Shown here: piece after piece, positions 8,499 to 18,595 of the stretch
Numbering within the stretch: the stretch's first letter is position 1
Layout: each line of letters starts with the position of its first letter
Assembly (NCBI RefSeq): GCF_003752175.1
Contig: NZ_RJVF01000012.1
Span: forward strand, 248,001-312,000
Source: Comamonas sp. BIGb0124
Lineage (GTDB): Bacteria; Pseudomonadota; Gammaproteobacteria; Burkholderiales; Burkholderiaceae_C
Reading direction: 5' to 3'
Length of the DNA stretch: 64,000 nt
The notes under the pieces: generated by a model
What the model saw: only the letters and a program-made list of their open reading frames with translations
Told to the model about the DNA's origin: nothing
The model's database searches: none
Translations under genes and position numbers: made by a program

Positions 8499-9956
8499 AT
8501 GTCAATTTCCGCTCCCTCGCGGCCCTCGGCCGTGCCCTCGCCCTGGATTGCCTGGCTCGTCGCAGCCACGTTCTTCATGGAGAACCTCGACGCCACCATC
8601 ATCACCACGGCCCTGCCCGCCATGGCACAGAGCTTCGGCGTCGAGCCGTCGCGCATGTCCATCGGCATGAGCGCCTACATGCTGGCGCTGGCCGTGGGCA
8701 TTCCGGCCAGCGGCTGGCTGGCCGACCGTTATGGCCCGCGCCACGTCTTTGCGGCGGCCATTGCCATCTTCACCCTCAGTTCGGTCTGGTGCGGGCTCTC
8801 GGACAGCCTGGGCGGCTTCACGGCGGCCCGCGTCGCCCAGGGTCTGGGCGGCGCGATGATGGTGCCGGTGGGCCGGCTGGTGGTGCTGCGCGGCACCCGC
8901 AAGGCCGACCTCATCCGGGCCATCGCCACCATCACCTGGCCGGGTCTGGCCGCACCTGTGCTGGGGCCGCCGCTGGGCGGCTTCATCGCCACGCACTGGG
9001 GCTGGCACTGGATCTTCTTCATCAACATCCCGCTGGGCCTGATCGCCCTGGCTGCGGCCTGGCTTCTCATCCGCGACGGCGCATCCGAGCAGTCGCGCCG
9101 CCTGGACATCCCCGGCTTCGTCCTCAGCGCCATCGGGTTCACCGCCCTCATGCTGGGCATGGAATGGGCCAGCCATACCCCTTTCGAGGCCGTGCAGGTG
9201 TTCGCCGCGCTGGCCATCGGCGTGGGGGTGCTGGCGTGGGCCTGCCGGCATCTGCTGCGCAGCACAGCGCCACTGGTCAACCTCGCCCCCTTCCGCATCC
9301 AGACGTTCGCCGTCACCGTGGGCGGCGGTTCGCTGTTCCGCGTCGCCATCGGCAGCGCGCCGTTTCTGCTGCCCCTCATGTTCCAGTTGGCCCTCGGCCT
9401 GTCGGCCGTCGATGCCGGTCTGCTGATGCTGGCGCTGTTCGCCGGCAACCTGCTGGTCAAGCCCGCCACCACCGGCATCCTCAGGCGCTGGGGCTTCAAG
9501 CGCGTGATCCTGGTCAACGGACTGATGGTCGCCGCGGGTTTTGCCGTCTGCGCCGCGTTCACCCCGCAGACCCCCTTGCCGTGGATTGCCGTCGTGCTTT
9601 TCATCAGCGGCATGAACCGGTCGATGCAGTTCACCGCGCTCAACACGCTGGCCTTCGCCGACATCCCGCCCGCGCGCATGAGCGATGCGTCCACTCTCTC
9701 GAGCATGTTCCAGCAGTTCAATGCCGGCATGGGCATCGCCTTCGGTGCGCTGGCACTCAGCCTGGCCGGCCACGCGCTGGGCGATCCGGGCGGCGGCCCG
9801 GCCGGCTCCATCGTCACGCTGGCCACGTTCCGCTGGGCGCTGCTGCTGTCGGCCGCCCTCACCGTGCTGGCCCTGGCCGACGCCTTGCGCCTGCCGGCCG
9901 ATGCCGGCGGTCAGGTCAGCGGGCATGCCCGCCGTCGCGATGGTCCGGCCACCTGA
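8499..9956 (+). CDS. MFS transporter, DHA2 (EmrB/QacA-type) drug exporter
   Basis: The 485-residue polytopic protein fits the 14-helix DHA2 proton-drug antiporters. Helix 1 contains the motif TFFMENLDATIITTALP (motif D1-like), loop 2-3 has GWLADRYGPRHVF (motif A), and helix 5 has the antiporter motif C region around GPPLGGFIATHWGWHWIF. It should export hydrophobic or cationic compounds across the inner membrane; no partner membrane-fusion or outer-membrane gene is nearby. A CATAAT hexamer at 8350 suggests a leader of about 140 nt. Start 8499 is chosen because the preceding frame is proline/arginine-rich and not transporter-like. Confidence 0.9.
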   Translation: MSISAPSRPSAVPSPWIAWLVAATFFMENLDATIITTALPAMAQSFGVEPSRMSIGMSAYMLALAVGIPASGWLADRYGPRHVFAAAIAIFTLSSVWCGLSDSLGGFTAARVAQGLGGAMMVPVGRLVVLRGTRKADLIRAIATITWPGLAAPVLGPPLGGFIATHWGWHWIFFINIPLGLIALAAAWLLIRDGASEQSRRLDIPGFVLSAIGFTALMLGMEWASHTPFEAVQVFAALAIGVGVLAWACRHLLRSTAPLVNLAPFRIQTFAVTVGGGSLFRVAIGSAPFLLPLMFQLALGLSAVDAGLLMLALFAGNLLVKPATTGILRRWGFKRVILVNGLMVAAGFAVCAAFTPQTPLPWIAVVLFISGMNRSMQFTALNTLAFADIPPARMSDASTLSSMFQQFNAGMGIAFGALALSLAGHALGDPGGGPAGSIVTLATFRWALLLSAALTVLALADALRLPADAGGQVSGHARRRDGPAT

Positions 9957-10063
9957 TCCCGGCGGGATCCGGACCGGACGGCACACACCGGCGGCAGGTC
10001 GATCGCACGAGGCCGGCCGACGATCGGGACGCCGGCCCCGCCTGTCGCCGGCCACAGCCCCAG

Positions 10064-10531
10064 CTACCAGGCGTCGACGCCGTACTGCGCCTTGAAATCG
10101 GCCTCGAGCTTCTGGCACGAGCTCACGATGTACTTGTTGCTTGCCAGACCGTTGGCCTTGTTCTGCGCGGCCTGCCAGCAGCGCCGCACCAGCCGGGCCG
10201 CTTCGACCTGCTTGAGCAGTGCCGGATCGACCACCACCGGCGGGGCCGGCCGGCTCGGCTGCGCACCCGGCTGCGGGGGGACGGGCACGGCCTGCGGCGC
10301 CCGATCGGCTCCCGGCAATGGCCCGCCCTGCGGCGCAGACGGAGCCGGCGGCGAAGTGGACACGCCGTCGGCCGGCAGATCGCCCGGTGGCGCCAGGTCG
10401 CTGCCCGGCGCCGTGGCACAACCCGTCATCACGGCCATGGCCGCCGACAGGGCCAGCAGGCGCAGGGCACGGGCAACAAAAGACCGGTCTGCCCAGTGTG
10501 AATGTGATTTAAATGACATCGACTTGCACAT
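10064..10531 (-). CDS. Putative lipoprotein, proline-rich
   Basis: This is a 155-residue protein I do not recognise. It has a basic N-terminus, a hydrophobic stretch (LRLLALSAAMAVM) and a lipobox-like MTGC, so it is probably a lipoprotein. The middle (residues ~45-95) is rich in Pro, Ala and Gly and probably disordered. The C-terminal ~55 residues are helical, with two cysteines (RRCWQAAQNK and SSCQKLEADFK) that could form a disulfide. Start may be 10531 or the methionine four codons later (10519). It is divergent from valS. Confidence 0.7.
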   Translation of the reverse strand: MCKSMSFKSHSHWADRSFVARALRLLALSAAMAVMTGCATAPGSDLAPPGDLPADGVSTSPPAPSAPQGGPLPGADRAPQAVPVPPQPGAQPSRPAPPVVVDPALLKQVEAARLVRRCWQAAQNKANGLASNKYIVSSCQKLEADFKAQYGVDAW

Positions 10532-10789
10532 CGGAAATTCATGGAAGCGAGCCGCCGGGGACTCCCGAGATGGAGCCGGCGATCGACAGAAAGTTCGGCA
10601 GCCCGCAGGGCCGCCGGACCTGTACAGACCCGGCTCGCGACAGTCTGGCGCCGCTGCCGATAAAATGACGGGTTCGCCCCGACACTTGCCTGCCGGCGAG
10701 GCGTGACTGTCCAGAAGCGGAATAATAGCCGCCCCACACGCCGCCTTCCGGCCCCGGCCCGGGCTGCCGTTTTCGATACTTGCCGAGCC

Positions 10790-13699
10790 ATGAGCACCAA
10801 CACGACCCAACCCGGGCTGGAAAGCCTGTCCAAATCCTTCGAACCCGCAGCCATCGAGGCCCAGTGGGGACCGGCCTGGGAAACGCGCGAGTACGCGCGT
10901 GCCGGTTACCGCGGCACCGGCCAGCCGCGTGCCGACGAGCCGGCCTTCGCCATCCAGCTGCCGCCGCCCAATGTGACCGGCACGCTGCACATGGGGCACG
11001 CGTTCAACCAGACCATCATGGACAGCCTCACGCGTTACCATCGCATGCGCGGCTACAACACGCTGTGGGTGCCGGGCACCGACCACGCGGGCATCGCCAC
11101 GCAGATCGTGGTCGAGCGCCAGTTGCAGGCCCAGGGCATCAGCCGTCACGACATGGGTCCCACCCCTGCCGAGGCACGCAAGAACTTCGTCTCGCGTGTG
11201 TGGGAATGGAAAGAGCAATCCGGCAATACCATCACCGGTCAGATGCGGCGCATGGGCGCCAGCGTGGACTGGAGCCATGAGTACTTCACCATGGACGACA
11301 AGCTGTCGACCGTGGTCACCGACACCTTCGTCAAGCTCTACGAGCAGGGCCTGATCTACCGCGGCAAGCGCCTGGTCAACTGGGATCCCGTGCTCAAGAC
11401 CGCCGTGTCGGATCTCGAGGTCGAGAGCACCGAGTCCGAGGGCAAGATGCACTACATCTGCTACCCGTTCTCGGACGGTCCGCAGACCATCGACGGCGTC
11501 GAGCAGAAGGGCATGACCATCGCCACCACGCGGCCCGAAACCATGATGGCCGACGGTGCCCTGGCCGTGCACCCCGAAGACGCACGCTACGCCCATCTGG
11601 TGGGCAAGTTCGTCGACCTGCCCCTGTGCGACCGCCGCATCCCCATCATCGCCGACGACTTCGTCGACCGCGAGTTCGGCTCGGGCTGCGTGAAGATCAC
11701 CGGCGCACACGACTTCAACGACTACGCCTGCGCACAACGCCATGGCCTGCCGCTGATCACGATCTTCACCCTCGACGCCCGCATCAACGAAAACGGACCG
11801 CTGGCCTACCAGGGCCTGGACCGCTTCGAAGCCCGCAAGGCCGTGCTGCGCGATCTCGAGGCGCAAGGCCTGCTGCTCGAAGTCAAGCCGCACAAGCTGA
11901 TGCTGCCGATCTGCGCACGCACCGGCCAGGTGGTCGAACCCATGCTCACCGACCAGTGGTTCGTGGCCATGAGCAAGGTCAGCGAACAGGATCCCACCGG
12001 CAAGTCCATCGCGCAGAAGGCCATCGACGCGGTCGCCACCGGCGAAGTCACCTTCGTGCCCGAGAACTGGGTCAACACCTACAACCAGTGGATGAACAAC
12101 ATCCAGGACTGGTGTATCAGCCGCCAGCTCTGGTGGGGTCATCAGATTCCGGCCTGGTACGACGAGGACGGCCGGGTCTACGTTGCGCGCAATGCGGAAG
12201 AAGCCCAGTTGCAGGCCCCGGGCAAGACCCTGCGCCGCGACGACGACGTGCTCGACACCTGGTACTCGTCGGCACTCGTGCCCTTCTCGTCGCTCGGCTG
12301 GCCCGCGCAGACCGAAGCGGCCACCGACGACTACAACCTCTACCTGCCCTCCTCGGTGCTGGTCACCGGCTACGACATCATCTTCTTCTGGGTCGCCCGG
12401 ATGATCATGATGACCACGCACTTCACCGGCCGCGTGCCGTTCCGCCACGTGTACATCCACGGCCTGGTGCGCGACGCGCAGGGCAAGAAGATGAGCAAGT
12501 CCGAAGGCAACGTGCTCGACCCGGTCGATCTGATCGACGGCATCGAGCTCGCCCCCCTGCTCGACAAACGCACCACCGGTCTGCGCAAGCCCGAAACGGC
12601 ACCGGCCGTGCGCAAGAACACCGAGAAGGAATTCCCCGAAGGCATTCCCGCCTATGGCGCCGACGCCCTGCGGTTCACCTTCGCGGCGCTGGCCTCGCTG
12701 GGCCGCAGCATCAACTTCGACAGCAAGCGCTGCGAGGGCTATCGCAACTTCTGCAACAAGCTCTGGAACGCCACGCGTTTTGCGCTGATGCAATGCGAAG
12801 GCCAGGATTGCGGTCTCGAGGAACACAGCGCCGAGCAGTGCGCGTCCGGCGGCTACCTGCAGTTCAGCTCCGCCGACCGCTGGATCGTCTCGCAACTCCA
12901 GAAGACCGAGGCCGACATCGCCAAGGGCTTCACGGACTACCGCCTCGATCACGTCGCCAACAGCCTCTACGACTTCGTCTGGAACGAGTTCTGCGACTGG
13001 TACCTGGAAATCGCGAAGGTCCAGATCCAGACCGGCAACGAGGCCCAGAAGCGCGGCACCCGCCGCACCCTGATCCGCACGCTCGAGACCGTGCTGCGCC
13101 TGGCCCACCCCGTCATTCCCTTCATCACCGAAGAGCTGTGGCAGAAGGTGGCTCCCGTGGCCGGTCGTGCAGGCGCCTCGATCAGCGTCGCCGACTATCC
13201 GCAGCCCAACCTCGAACGCATCGACGAGTCGGCGATCGCCGACATGCAGCGCCTCAAGTCGCTGGTCGATGCCTGCCGCACCCTGCGCGGTGAACTCGGC
13301 GTCTCGCCGGCACAGCGCCTGCCGCTGCTGGTCACCGGCGACACCGCCTTCATCGACGGCGTGGCCCCGGTGCTCCAGGCCCTGGCCAAGCTCGGCGAGG
13401 TCAAGACCTTTGCCGACGAATCGGCATGGGCCGCCGCCGCCCAGGCCGCGCCGGTCGCCGTGGTCGGCACCGAACGCCTGTGCCTGTTCATGGAAATCGA
13501 CGTGGCGGCCGAAAAGGCCCGCCTGGCCAAGGAAGTCGCGCGCCTGACCGGCGAACTCGCCAAGGTCAACGGCAAGCTCGGCAACCAGGCGTTTGTCGCC
13601 AAGGCCCCGCCCGCCGTCATCGAGCAAGAGCACAAGCGCCTGGCCGATTTCACGCAAACGCTAGAAAAAGTGCAGCATCAGCTTGCACGCCTGGGCTGA
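10790..13699 (+). CDS. valS: Valyl-tRNA synthetase
   Basis: ValS charges tRNA-Val and edits mischarged threonine. At 969 residues it is full length. The HIGH-type ATP site is HMGH near residue 67 within [15 protein letters not shown], the KMSKS loop is KKMSKSEGN near 566, and the editing domain lies between them. The C-terminus (about 900-969) is the charged coiled coil that grips tRNA-Val. Start 10790 follows the family N-terminus (short tail, then [14 protein letters not shown]). Transcription probably starts in the 258-bp divergent gap; a strong terminator hairpin follows the stop codon. Confidence 0.97.
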   Translation: MSTNTTQPGLESLSKSFEPAAIEAQWGPAWETREYARAGYRGTGQPRADEPAFAIQLPPPNVTGTLHMGHAFNQTIMDSLTRYHRMRGYNTLWVPGTDHAGIATQIVVERQLQAQGISRHDMGPTPAEARKNFVSRVWEWKEQSGNTITGQMRRMGASVDWSHEYFTMDDKLSTVVTDTFVKLYEQGLIYRGKRLVNWDPVLKTAVSDLEVESTESEGKMHYICYPFSDGPQTIDGVEQKGMTIATTRPETMMADGALAVHPEDARYAHLVGKFVDLPLCDRRIPIIADDFVDREFGSGCVKITGAHDFNDYACAQRHGLPLITIFTLDARINENGPLAYQGLDRFEARKAVLRDLEAQGLLLEVKPHKLMLPICARTGQVVEPMLTDQWFVAMSKVSEQDPTGKSIAQKAIDAVATGEVTFVPENWVNTYNQWMNNIQDWCISRQLWWGHQIPAWYDEDGRVYVARNAEEAQLQAPGKTLRRDDDVLDTWYSSALVPFSSLGWPAQTEAATDDYNLYLPSSVLVTGYDIIFFWVARMIMMTTHFTGRVPFRHVYIHGLVRDAQGKKMSKSEGNVLDPVDLIDGIELAPLLDKRTTGLRKPETAPAVRKNTEKEFPEGIPAYGADALRFTFAALASLGRSINFDSKRCEGYRNFCNKLWNATRFALMQCEGQDCGLEEHSAEQCASGGYLQFSSADRWIVSQLQKTEADIAKGFTDYRLDHVANSLYDFVWNEFCDWYLEIAKVQIQTGNEAQKRGTRRTLIRTLETVLRLAHPVIPFITEELWQKVAPVAGRAGASISVADYPQPNLERIDESAIADMQRLKSLVDACRTLRGELGVSPAQRLPLLVTGDTAFIDGVAPVLQALAKLGEVKTFADESAWAAAAQAAPVAVVGTERLCLFMEIDVAAEKARLAKEVARLTGELAKVNGKLGNQAFVAKAPPAVIEQEHKRLADFTQTLEKVQHQLARLG

Positions 13700-13727
13700 T
13701 CTCGCAGCGATCCGGCGGGATTGCCTC

Positions 13728-13790
13728 GACGGCGGAGCCGGCCCTGAACGAGGCCGGCTCCGCCGTCTTGCGCAGCACGCTGCGTTTTTT
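13728..13790 (+). terminator. valS terminator, two stacked hairpins
   Basis: A 16-bp perfect GC-rich stem (arms 13728-13743 and 13752-13767, loop CTGAACGA) is followed directly by a small hairpin CGCAG/CTGCG and a run of six T at 13785-13790. This is a convincing Rho-independent terminator for valS. Confidence 0.85.
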
Positions 13791-13980
13791 GCGAACCTCG
13801 GCCCGGTTTTGGTGTCGAAGCCTGTCGATCCATCCTCCCATGCCTGCCGCCCAGCACGTTCCCGGCGGGTGCGGGCGGTGTCGCAGCCGTGCATCAAACG
13901 GACGACGCGGGCATCTGCCCTACAAGGCCGCTGCCAGACACTTCCTACAATGCTGCTTCCCTGCCTGAGGGCTCCCAGCC

Positions 13981-16521
13981 ATGAATCCCAAAGATCCCCA
14001 AGACGATTTCCATGCTTCGCCCGACGACCGCGACCCCTCGCGCCGTTCGAGCGGCAACAAGGCCAACGGCCGCAGCGGCGCTGAGCGCGCCGCGCCCAGG
14101 AAAGCCAAGAAGCCAGCCAAGCCGGCCACCACCTGGACCTGGGCCATGCGCGGCCTGGCCTGGGGCGGCGGACTGCTCGCCGCCGGCCTGCTCACGGCCG
14201 CCTGCGTGATCGGCGTGGCCATGGCCATGGCCTATCCCAACCTGCCCGACATCTCCGAGCTCTCCGACTACAAACCCAAGCTGCCGCTGCGTGTCTATTC
14301 GGCCGAAGGCAACCTGCTGGGCGAGTTCGGCGAGGAGCGTCGCCGCCTGGTGCCCATCGCCGAGATCCCCGAGGTCATGAAGGACGCCGTGCTCGCCATC
14401 GAGGACGCCCGTTTCTACTCGCACGGCGGCGTCGACTACATCGGCGTGGTCCGCGCGGCCGTCTCCAACCTGGGGGGCTCCATCAACCAGGGTGCCTCGA
14501 CCATCACCATGCAGGTCGCACGCAACGTGTACCTGTCGTCCGAGCGCACCTACACCCGCAAGATCTACGAAATCCTGCTGACCTTCAAGCTCGAGCACCT
14601 GCTCTCGAAGGACCAGATCCTCGAGATCTACATGAACCAGATCTTCCTGGGCCACCGCGCCTACGGTTTCGCAGCCGCCAGCGAGACCTACTTCGGCAAG
14701 CCGCTCAAGGACATCACCATCGCCGAAGCCGCCATGCTGGCCGGCCTGCCCAAGGCCCCTTCGGCCAACAACCCGTTCAACAACTTCAAGCGCGCCCAGC
14801 AGCGGCAGCTCTACATCGTCGACCGCATGGTCGATGCCGGCTTCATCACGGCCGAACAGGGCAAGGCCGCCAAGGAAGAAAAGATCGTGCTGCGCCGGGG
14901 CGCCAACTCGGTGATCACATCGACGGGCAACGTCGACGACTCGGGCAACAGCCAGAGCGTGCACGCCGAGTTCGTGACCGAGACCGTGCGCCAGCTGATC
15001 TACGCCCGCTACGGTGCGGAAACCTACACACGCGGCCTCAACGTCTACACCACGCTCAAGTCGGCCGACCAGAACGCCGCCTACACCGCCTTGCGCGAAG
15101 GCATCCAGGATTACGAGAAACGCCAGTTCTACCGCGGTCCCGAAGCCTTCATCGAACTGCCGTCCGATCCCGCCGCGCGCGAGGATGCGATCGACCAGGT
15201 CCTCGACGACCATCGCGACAACGGCGACGTGCTGGCTGCCGTGGTGCTGTCGGTCGAGCCCCGCAAGGTGGTGGTCGAACGCAGCAACGGCGATCAGGTC
15301 ACCATCACCGGCGACGGCCTCAAGCCAGTGCAATCCGGCCTGGCCGCCAATGCCCCGCCCAAGATCAAGATCCGGCCCGGCGCCGTCGTCCGCATCTCGC
15401 CCAACAGCAAGGACGGCTGGGACCTGACCCAGTTGCCCGAAGTCGAAGGCGCTTTCGTGGCGCTCGACCCCAACACCGGGGCCATCGTCTCGATGGTCGG
15501 CGGTTTCGACTTCAACAAGAACAAGTTCAACCACGTCACGCAGGCCTGGCGCCAGCCCGGCTCGAGCTTCAAGCCCTTCATCTACTCGGCCGCCCTCGAA
15601 AAAGGCATCACGCCCATGACGGTGCTCAACGACGCGCCGCTGTTCTTCGGCTCGTCGGTGACCGGCGGCCAGGCCTGGGCGCCCAAGAACTACGAAGGCA
15701 CCTTCAACGGCCCCATCTCGGCCCGCCGGGCGCTGGCCAAGTCGCTCAACATCCCCACGGTGCTGACGCTGCAGAACATCACGCCGCAATACGCGCAGCA
15801 GTGGATCACGCGGTTCGGCTTCGAAGCCGCCAAGCACCCGGCCTACCTGACCATGGCGCTCGGCGCCGGTTCGGTGACCCCGATGCAGATGGCCGTGGGC
15901 TACGCGGTCTTCGCCAACGGCGGCTACCGCGTCAATCCCTACATCATCACCAAGGTCACCGACCAGCGCGGCCAGGTGCTGGCAGAGACCCAGCCCAAGC
16001 CGCTGGACGAATCCATGCGGGTGATCAGCGCGCGCAACGCCTTCATCATGCAGAGCATGCTTCAGGAAGTCACCCGCAGCGGCACGGCCGCACGGGCGTC
16101 CTCCACGCTGCGCCGCCCGGACGTCTACGGCAAGACGGGCACCACCAACGACTCGCACGACGCCTGGTTCGTCGGTTTCCAGCCCAGCCTGGTGGCAGCG
16201 ACCTGGATCGGCTACGACAATCCCCGCAAGCTCGGCTCGCGCGAGACCGGCGGCGGCCTGTCCATGCCGGTCTGGATCTCCTTCATGCAGACGGCCCTCA
16301 AGGGCGTGCCGGTGCGTGAATACGCGGTGCCTTCGGGGGTCACCAACGTCAACGGCGACTGGGCTTACGACGAGTACGCCTACGACCAGGGCGTCAAGAC
16401 GCTGGGCATGACGGACGGTCAGCTCATTCCCGACAACACCGGCACCACGGGCAACGAGTTCATCCAGCCCATGCCCTCGGGCGACGAACGCAACCGCATT
16501 CTGGACCTGTTCCGCAACTGA
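13981..16521 (+). CDS. mrcA: Penicillin-binding protein 1A (class A, bifunctional)
   Basis: This enzyme polymerises glycan strands and cross-links peptidoglycan in the periplasm. The 846-residue protein has a basic cytoplasmic tail (residues 1-55), one membrane anchor (about 57-83), a GT51 glycosyltransferase domain (about 100-270, with EDARFYSHGGVD and the GASTITMQVARN motif) and a transpeptidase domain. The transpeptidase motifs are SSFK near residue 527, SLN in KSLNIPT, and KTGTT near 715. An OB-like insert lies between the domains. In many Burkholderiales this gene (often called ponA) is divergent from pilMNOPQ; here its upstream neighbour is valS. A TACAAT at 13946 may be its -10. Confidence 0.96.
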   Translation: MNPKDPQDDFHASPDDRDPSRRSSGNKANGRSGAERAAPRKAKKPAKPATTWTWAMRGLAWGGGLLAAGLLTAACVIGVAMAMAYPNLPDISELSDYKPKLPLRVYSAEGNLLGEFGEERRRLVPIAEIPEVMKDAVLAIEDARFYSHGGVDYIGVVRAAVSNLGGSINQGASTITMQVARNVYLSSERTYTRKIYEILLTFKLEHLLSKDQILEIYMNQIFLGHRAYGFAAASETYFGKPLKDITIAEAAMLAGLPKAPSANNPFNNFKRAQQRQLYIVDRMVDAGFITAEQGKAAKEEKIVLRRGANSVITSTGNVDDSGNSQSVHAEFVTETVRQLIYARYGAETYTRGLNVYTTLKSADQNAAYTALREGIQDYEKRQFYRGPEAFIELPSDPAAREDAIDQVLDDHRDNGDVLAAVVLSVEPRKVVVERSNGDQVTITGDGLKPVQSGLAANAPPKIKIRPGAVVRISPNSKDGWDLTQLPEVEGAFVALDPNTGAIVSMVGGFDFNKNKFNHVTQAWRQPGSSFKPFIYSAALEKGITPMTVLNDAPLFFGSSVTGGQAWAPKNYEGTFNGPISARRALAKSLNIPTVLTLQNITPQYAQQWITRFGFEAAKHPAYLTMALGAGSVTPMQMAVGYAVFANGGYRVNPYIITKVTDQRGQVLAETQPKPLDESMRVISARNAFIMQSMLQEVTRSGTAARASSTLRRPDVYGKTGTTNDSHDAWFVGFQPSLVAATWIGYDNPRKLGSRETGGGLSMPVWISFMQTALKGVPVREYAVPSGVTNVNGDWAYDEYAYDQGVKTLGMTDGQLIPDNTGTTGNEFIQPMPSGDERNRILDLFRN

Positions 16522-16534
16522 TCGTCGACGTCGA

Positions 16535-16573
16535 AAGGGACCGGACACCGCTCGACGCGGCAGCCGGTCCCTT
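16535..16573. terminator. Bidirectional hairpin between mrcA and cyaY
   Basis: Ten-bp arms AAGGGACCGG and CCGGTCCCTT (16535-16544 and 16564-16573) flank a 19-nt loop in the convergent gap. There is no long T run, so efficiency is uncertain, but position and symmetry fit a shared terminator. Confidence 0.55.
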
Positions 16574-16639
16574 GAAGCCGGTCACGGCCGGCTGGATCGG
16601 ATCGAGGCCGGGCAAGCCCGGCCCCGAGAGACCGTTCGC

Positions 16640-16966
16640 TCAGGCGAACACCAGCGTAAGCCCGGATTGCTCGGACGCGTAGCGGCTCAGATCGGCCAGG
16701 AATTCGGTGCGTGCCTTGGTGTCGCGCCAATGCGCGCCATCGAACTTGTAATGGAAACCGCCCGCCTTGGCCGCCAGCCAGACCTCGTGCAAGGGGGGCT
16801 GCAGGTTGATGACGATCTGGCTCCGGTTGGCGAACAGCAGCGTGATCATGCCGCCCACCCGCTGGTTGTCGATGTCGGCATCGGTTTCGTCGTTGATGCG
16901 GTCGCACGCGGTCTCGATCGTGTGCAAAAGAGATTCAGCGTGGTCTTGGTATTCGAGGTCGGTCAT
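16640..16966 (-). CDS. cyaY: Iron donor protein CyaY (bacterial frataxin)
   Basis: CyaY binds iron and regulates iron-sulfur cluster assembly on IscS/IscU. The 108-residue protein has the frataxin pattern: an acidic first helix ([18 protein letters not shown], then [12 protein letters not shown]), the strands [19 protein letters not shown], and the [16 protein letters not shown] core. The length is usual. The start codon is only 12 bp from the start of the divergent lptM, so its promoter must overlap the lptM coding region. It ends convergently with the PBP1A gene. Confidence 0.96.
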   Translation of the reverse strand: MTDLEYQDHAESLLHTIETACDRINDETDADIDNQRVGGMITLLFANRSQIVINLQPPLHEVWLAAKAGGFHYKFDGAHWRDTKARTEFLADLSRYASEQSGLTLVFA

Positions 16967-16978
16967 ACAATTTCGATC

Positions 16979-17224
16979 ATGTGTTCTTATTCACGCCCAA
17001 TTCTATTCAGGGGCTTTGCCCTTGCCTTTTTCATGGTACTGGTCTCGGCCCTGGCCGGCTGCGGCCAGTCCGGCCCGTTGTACCTGCCGGACAACCCGCC
17101 GGAAAGCCAGAAACCGCGTGCCCAGCGCAGCGGCGCGGCAGCCCAGGTGCCTGGGCCGTCGACGGCCGTGACGCCGTCCGGCGGCACCTCGCCTGCCACC
17201 GTCACCCCGGGCACCACCCGCTAA
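16979..17224 (+). CDS. lptM: LPS-assembly lipoprotein LptM (YifL-like)
   Basis: LptM is a small outer-membrane lipoprotein that helps the LptDE translocon mature. The 81-residue protein has a signal peptide with lipobox LAGC, followed by the conserved mature N-terminus [10 protein letters not shown] and then a Pro/Ser/Thr-rich tail. A TACAAT hexamer at 16966-16971 ends 7 nt before the ATG and there is no Shine-Dalgarno, so the message may be leaderless. A later in-frame ATG lies inside the signal peptide and would leave it too short. It precedes lysA by 91 bp, the standard arrangement in proteobacteria. Confidence 0.88.
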   Translation: MCSYSRPILFRGFALAFFMVLVSALAGCGQSGPLYLPDNPPESQKPRAQRSGAAAQVPGPSTAVTPSGGTSPATVTPGTTR

Positions 17225-17315
17225 CCCTGTTCGCGCCCCAGCGCCGCCCCTGCACCCGCCCTGTGCAGACCGCGTGCGTCGCACGGCGCGGCGTCCCAGA
17301 CCCATCCCGACCATC

Positions 17316-18593
17316 ATGACCCTGCCCGGCCAACCCCAGCTCCACCTGCGCGACCAGTCGCTCTACCTCGAAGACGTTCCCCTCGCGCCGCTGGCCCGTG
17401 AACACGGCACGCCCCTGTTCGTCTACTCGGAAGGCGCCATGCTCGCCGCCCTGGCCTCCTACCAGCGCGGATTCGAGGGCCGCGATGCCCTCATCTGCTA
17501 TGCCATGAAGGCCAACGCCAACCTCGCCATCCTCAAGCTGTTCGTGAACGCGGGCTGCGGCCTGGACATCGTTTCTGGCGGCGAACTCGAGCGTGCCCTG
17601 GCTGCGGGCGCCCCCCCCGAGCGCATCATCTTCTCGGGCGTGGGCAAGACCCGCGCCGAGATGACGCGGGCGCTGGAAATCGGCATCGGCTGCTTCAACG
17701 TCGAAAGCGAAGCCGAACTCGACGTGCTCAGCACCGTGGCCACCGGCCTCGGCCGCACCGCCTCGGTCAGCATCCGCGTCAACCCGGACGTCGACGCCCA
17801 GACCCACCCCTACATCTCCACCGGACTCAAGGGCAACAAGTTCGGCATCGCCCACGACCGCGCGCTCGACGTGTATCGCCACGCGGCCAGCCTGCCCGGA
17901 CTCAAGGTCGTCGGCATCGACTGCCACATCGGTTCGCAGATCACCCAGCTCTCGCCTTACCTCGATGCCATGGACCGTGTGCTCGATCTGGTCAACGCCA
18001 TCGAGGATGCAGGCATCCCCCTGCACCACATCGATTTCGGCGGCGGACTGGGCATCGACTACAAGGGCGACACGCCGCCCGAGGCCGCCACGCTCTGGCA
18101 GCAGCTCTTCGCCAAGCTCGATGCCCGCGGTTACGGCGATCGCCGCATCGTCATCGAACCCGGCCGCTCGCTGGTCGGCAATGCCGGGGTCTGCCTGACC
18201 GAGGTGCTCTACCTCAAGCCCGGCGAAGCCAAGAATTTCGCCATCGTCGACGCGGCCATGAACGACCTGCCGCGCCCGGCCATGTACGAGGCTTTCCACC
18301 AGATCGTGCCGCTCGAAGCGCGCGACGGCCGCACGGCTGCCACCTACGACGTGGTCGGTCCGGTCTGCGAGAGCGGCGACTGGCTGGGCCGCGACCGCCT
18401 GCTCGACGTCGAGCCAGGCGACGTGCTGGCCGTGCTTTCGGCTGGCGCCTACTGCATGAGCATGGCCAGCAACTACAACAGCCGCCCGCGTGCAGCCGAG
18501 ATCCTGGTCAGCGGCAACGCCGCCCGGGTCGTCCGCCGCCGCGAGACCATCGAAGACCAGTTGCGCGCGGAACAGGATCTTTCCCAGGCCTGA
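17316..18593 (+). CDS. lysA: Diaminopimelate decarboxylase
   Basis: LysA removes CO2 from meso-diaminopimelate to make lysine. The 425-residue fold-type III PLP enzyme shows the PLP lysine in YAMKANAN near residue 61, the HIGSQI motif, the glycine-rich phosphate loop DFGGGLGI, EPGRSLVGNAG, and the dimer active-site cysteine in CESGDWLG. It is probably cotranscribed with lptM. The stop codon lies only 2 bp from the stop of the convergent MocR gene, leaving no room for separate terminators. Confidence 0.96.
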   Translation: MTLPGQPQLHLRDQSLYLEDVPLAPLAREHGTPLFVYSEGAMLAALASYQRGFEGRDALICYAMKANANLAILKLFVNAGCGLDIVSGGELERALAAGAPPERIIFSGVGKTRAEMTRALEIGIGCFNVESEAELDVLSTVATGLGRTASVSIRVNPDVDAQTHPYISTGLKGNKFGIAHDRALDVYRHAASLPGLKVVGIDCHIGSQITQLSPYLDAMDRVLDLVNAIEDAGIPLHHIDFGGGLGIDYKGDTPPEAATLWQQLFAKLDARGYGDRRIVIEPGRSLVGNAGVCLTEVLYLKPGEAKNFAIVDAAMNDLPRPAMYEAFHQIVPLEARDGRTAATYDVVGPVCESGDWLGRDRLLDVEPGDVLAVLSAGAYCMSMASNYNSRPRAAEILVSGNAARVVRRRETIEDQLRAEQDLSQA

Positions 18594-18595
18594 GC

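Noticed and set aside
10064-13657. A very long open frame on the strand opposite valS
   Set aside because: It is the mirror of a high-GC gene: its product is Gly/Val/His/Asp-rich without motifs, while the valS frame has all synthetase motifs. Only its last 155 codons, outside valS, are a plausible separate gene (the lipoprotein).
13945-16548. Long antisense frame over the PBP1A gene
   Set aside because: Same high-GC mirror effect; no motif, no ribosome-binding site, and the sense frame is a complete PBP1A.
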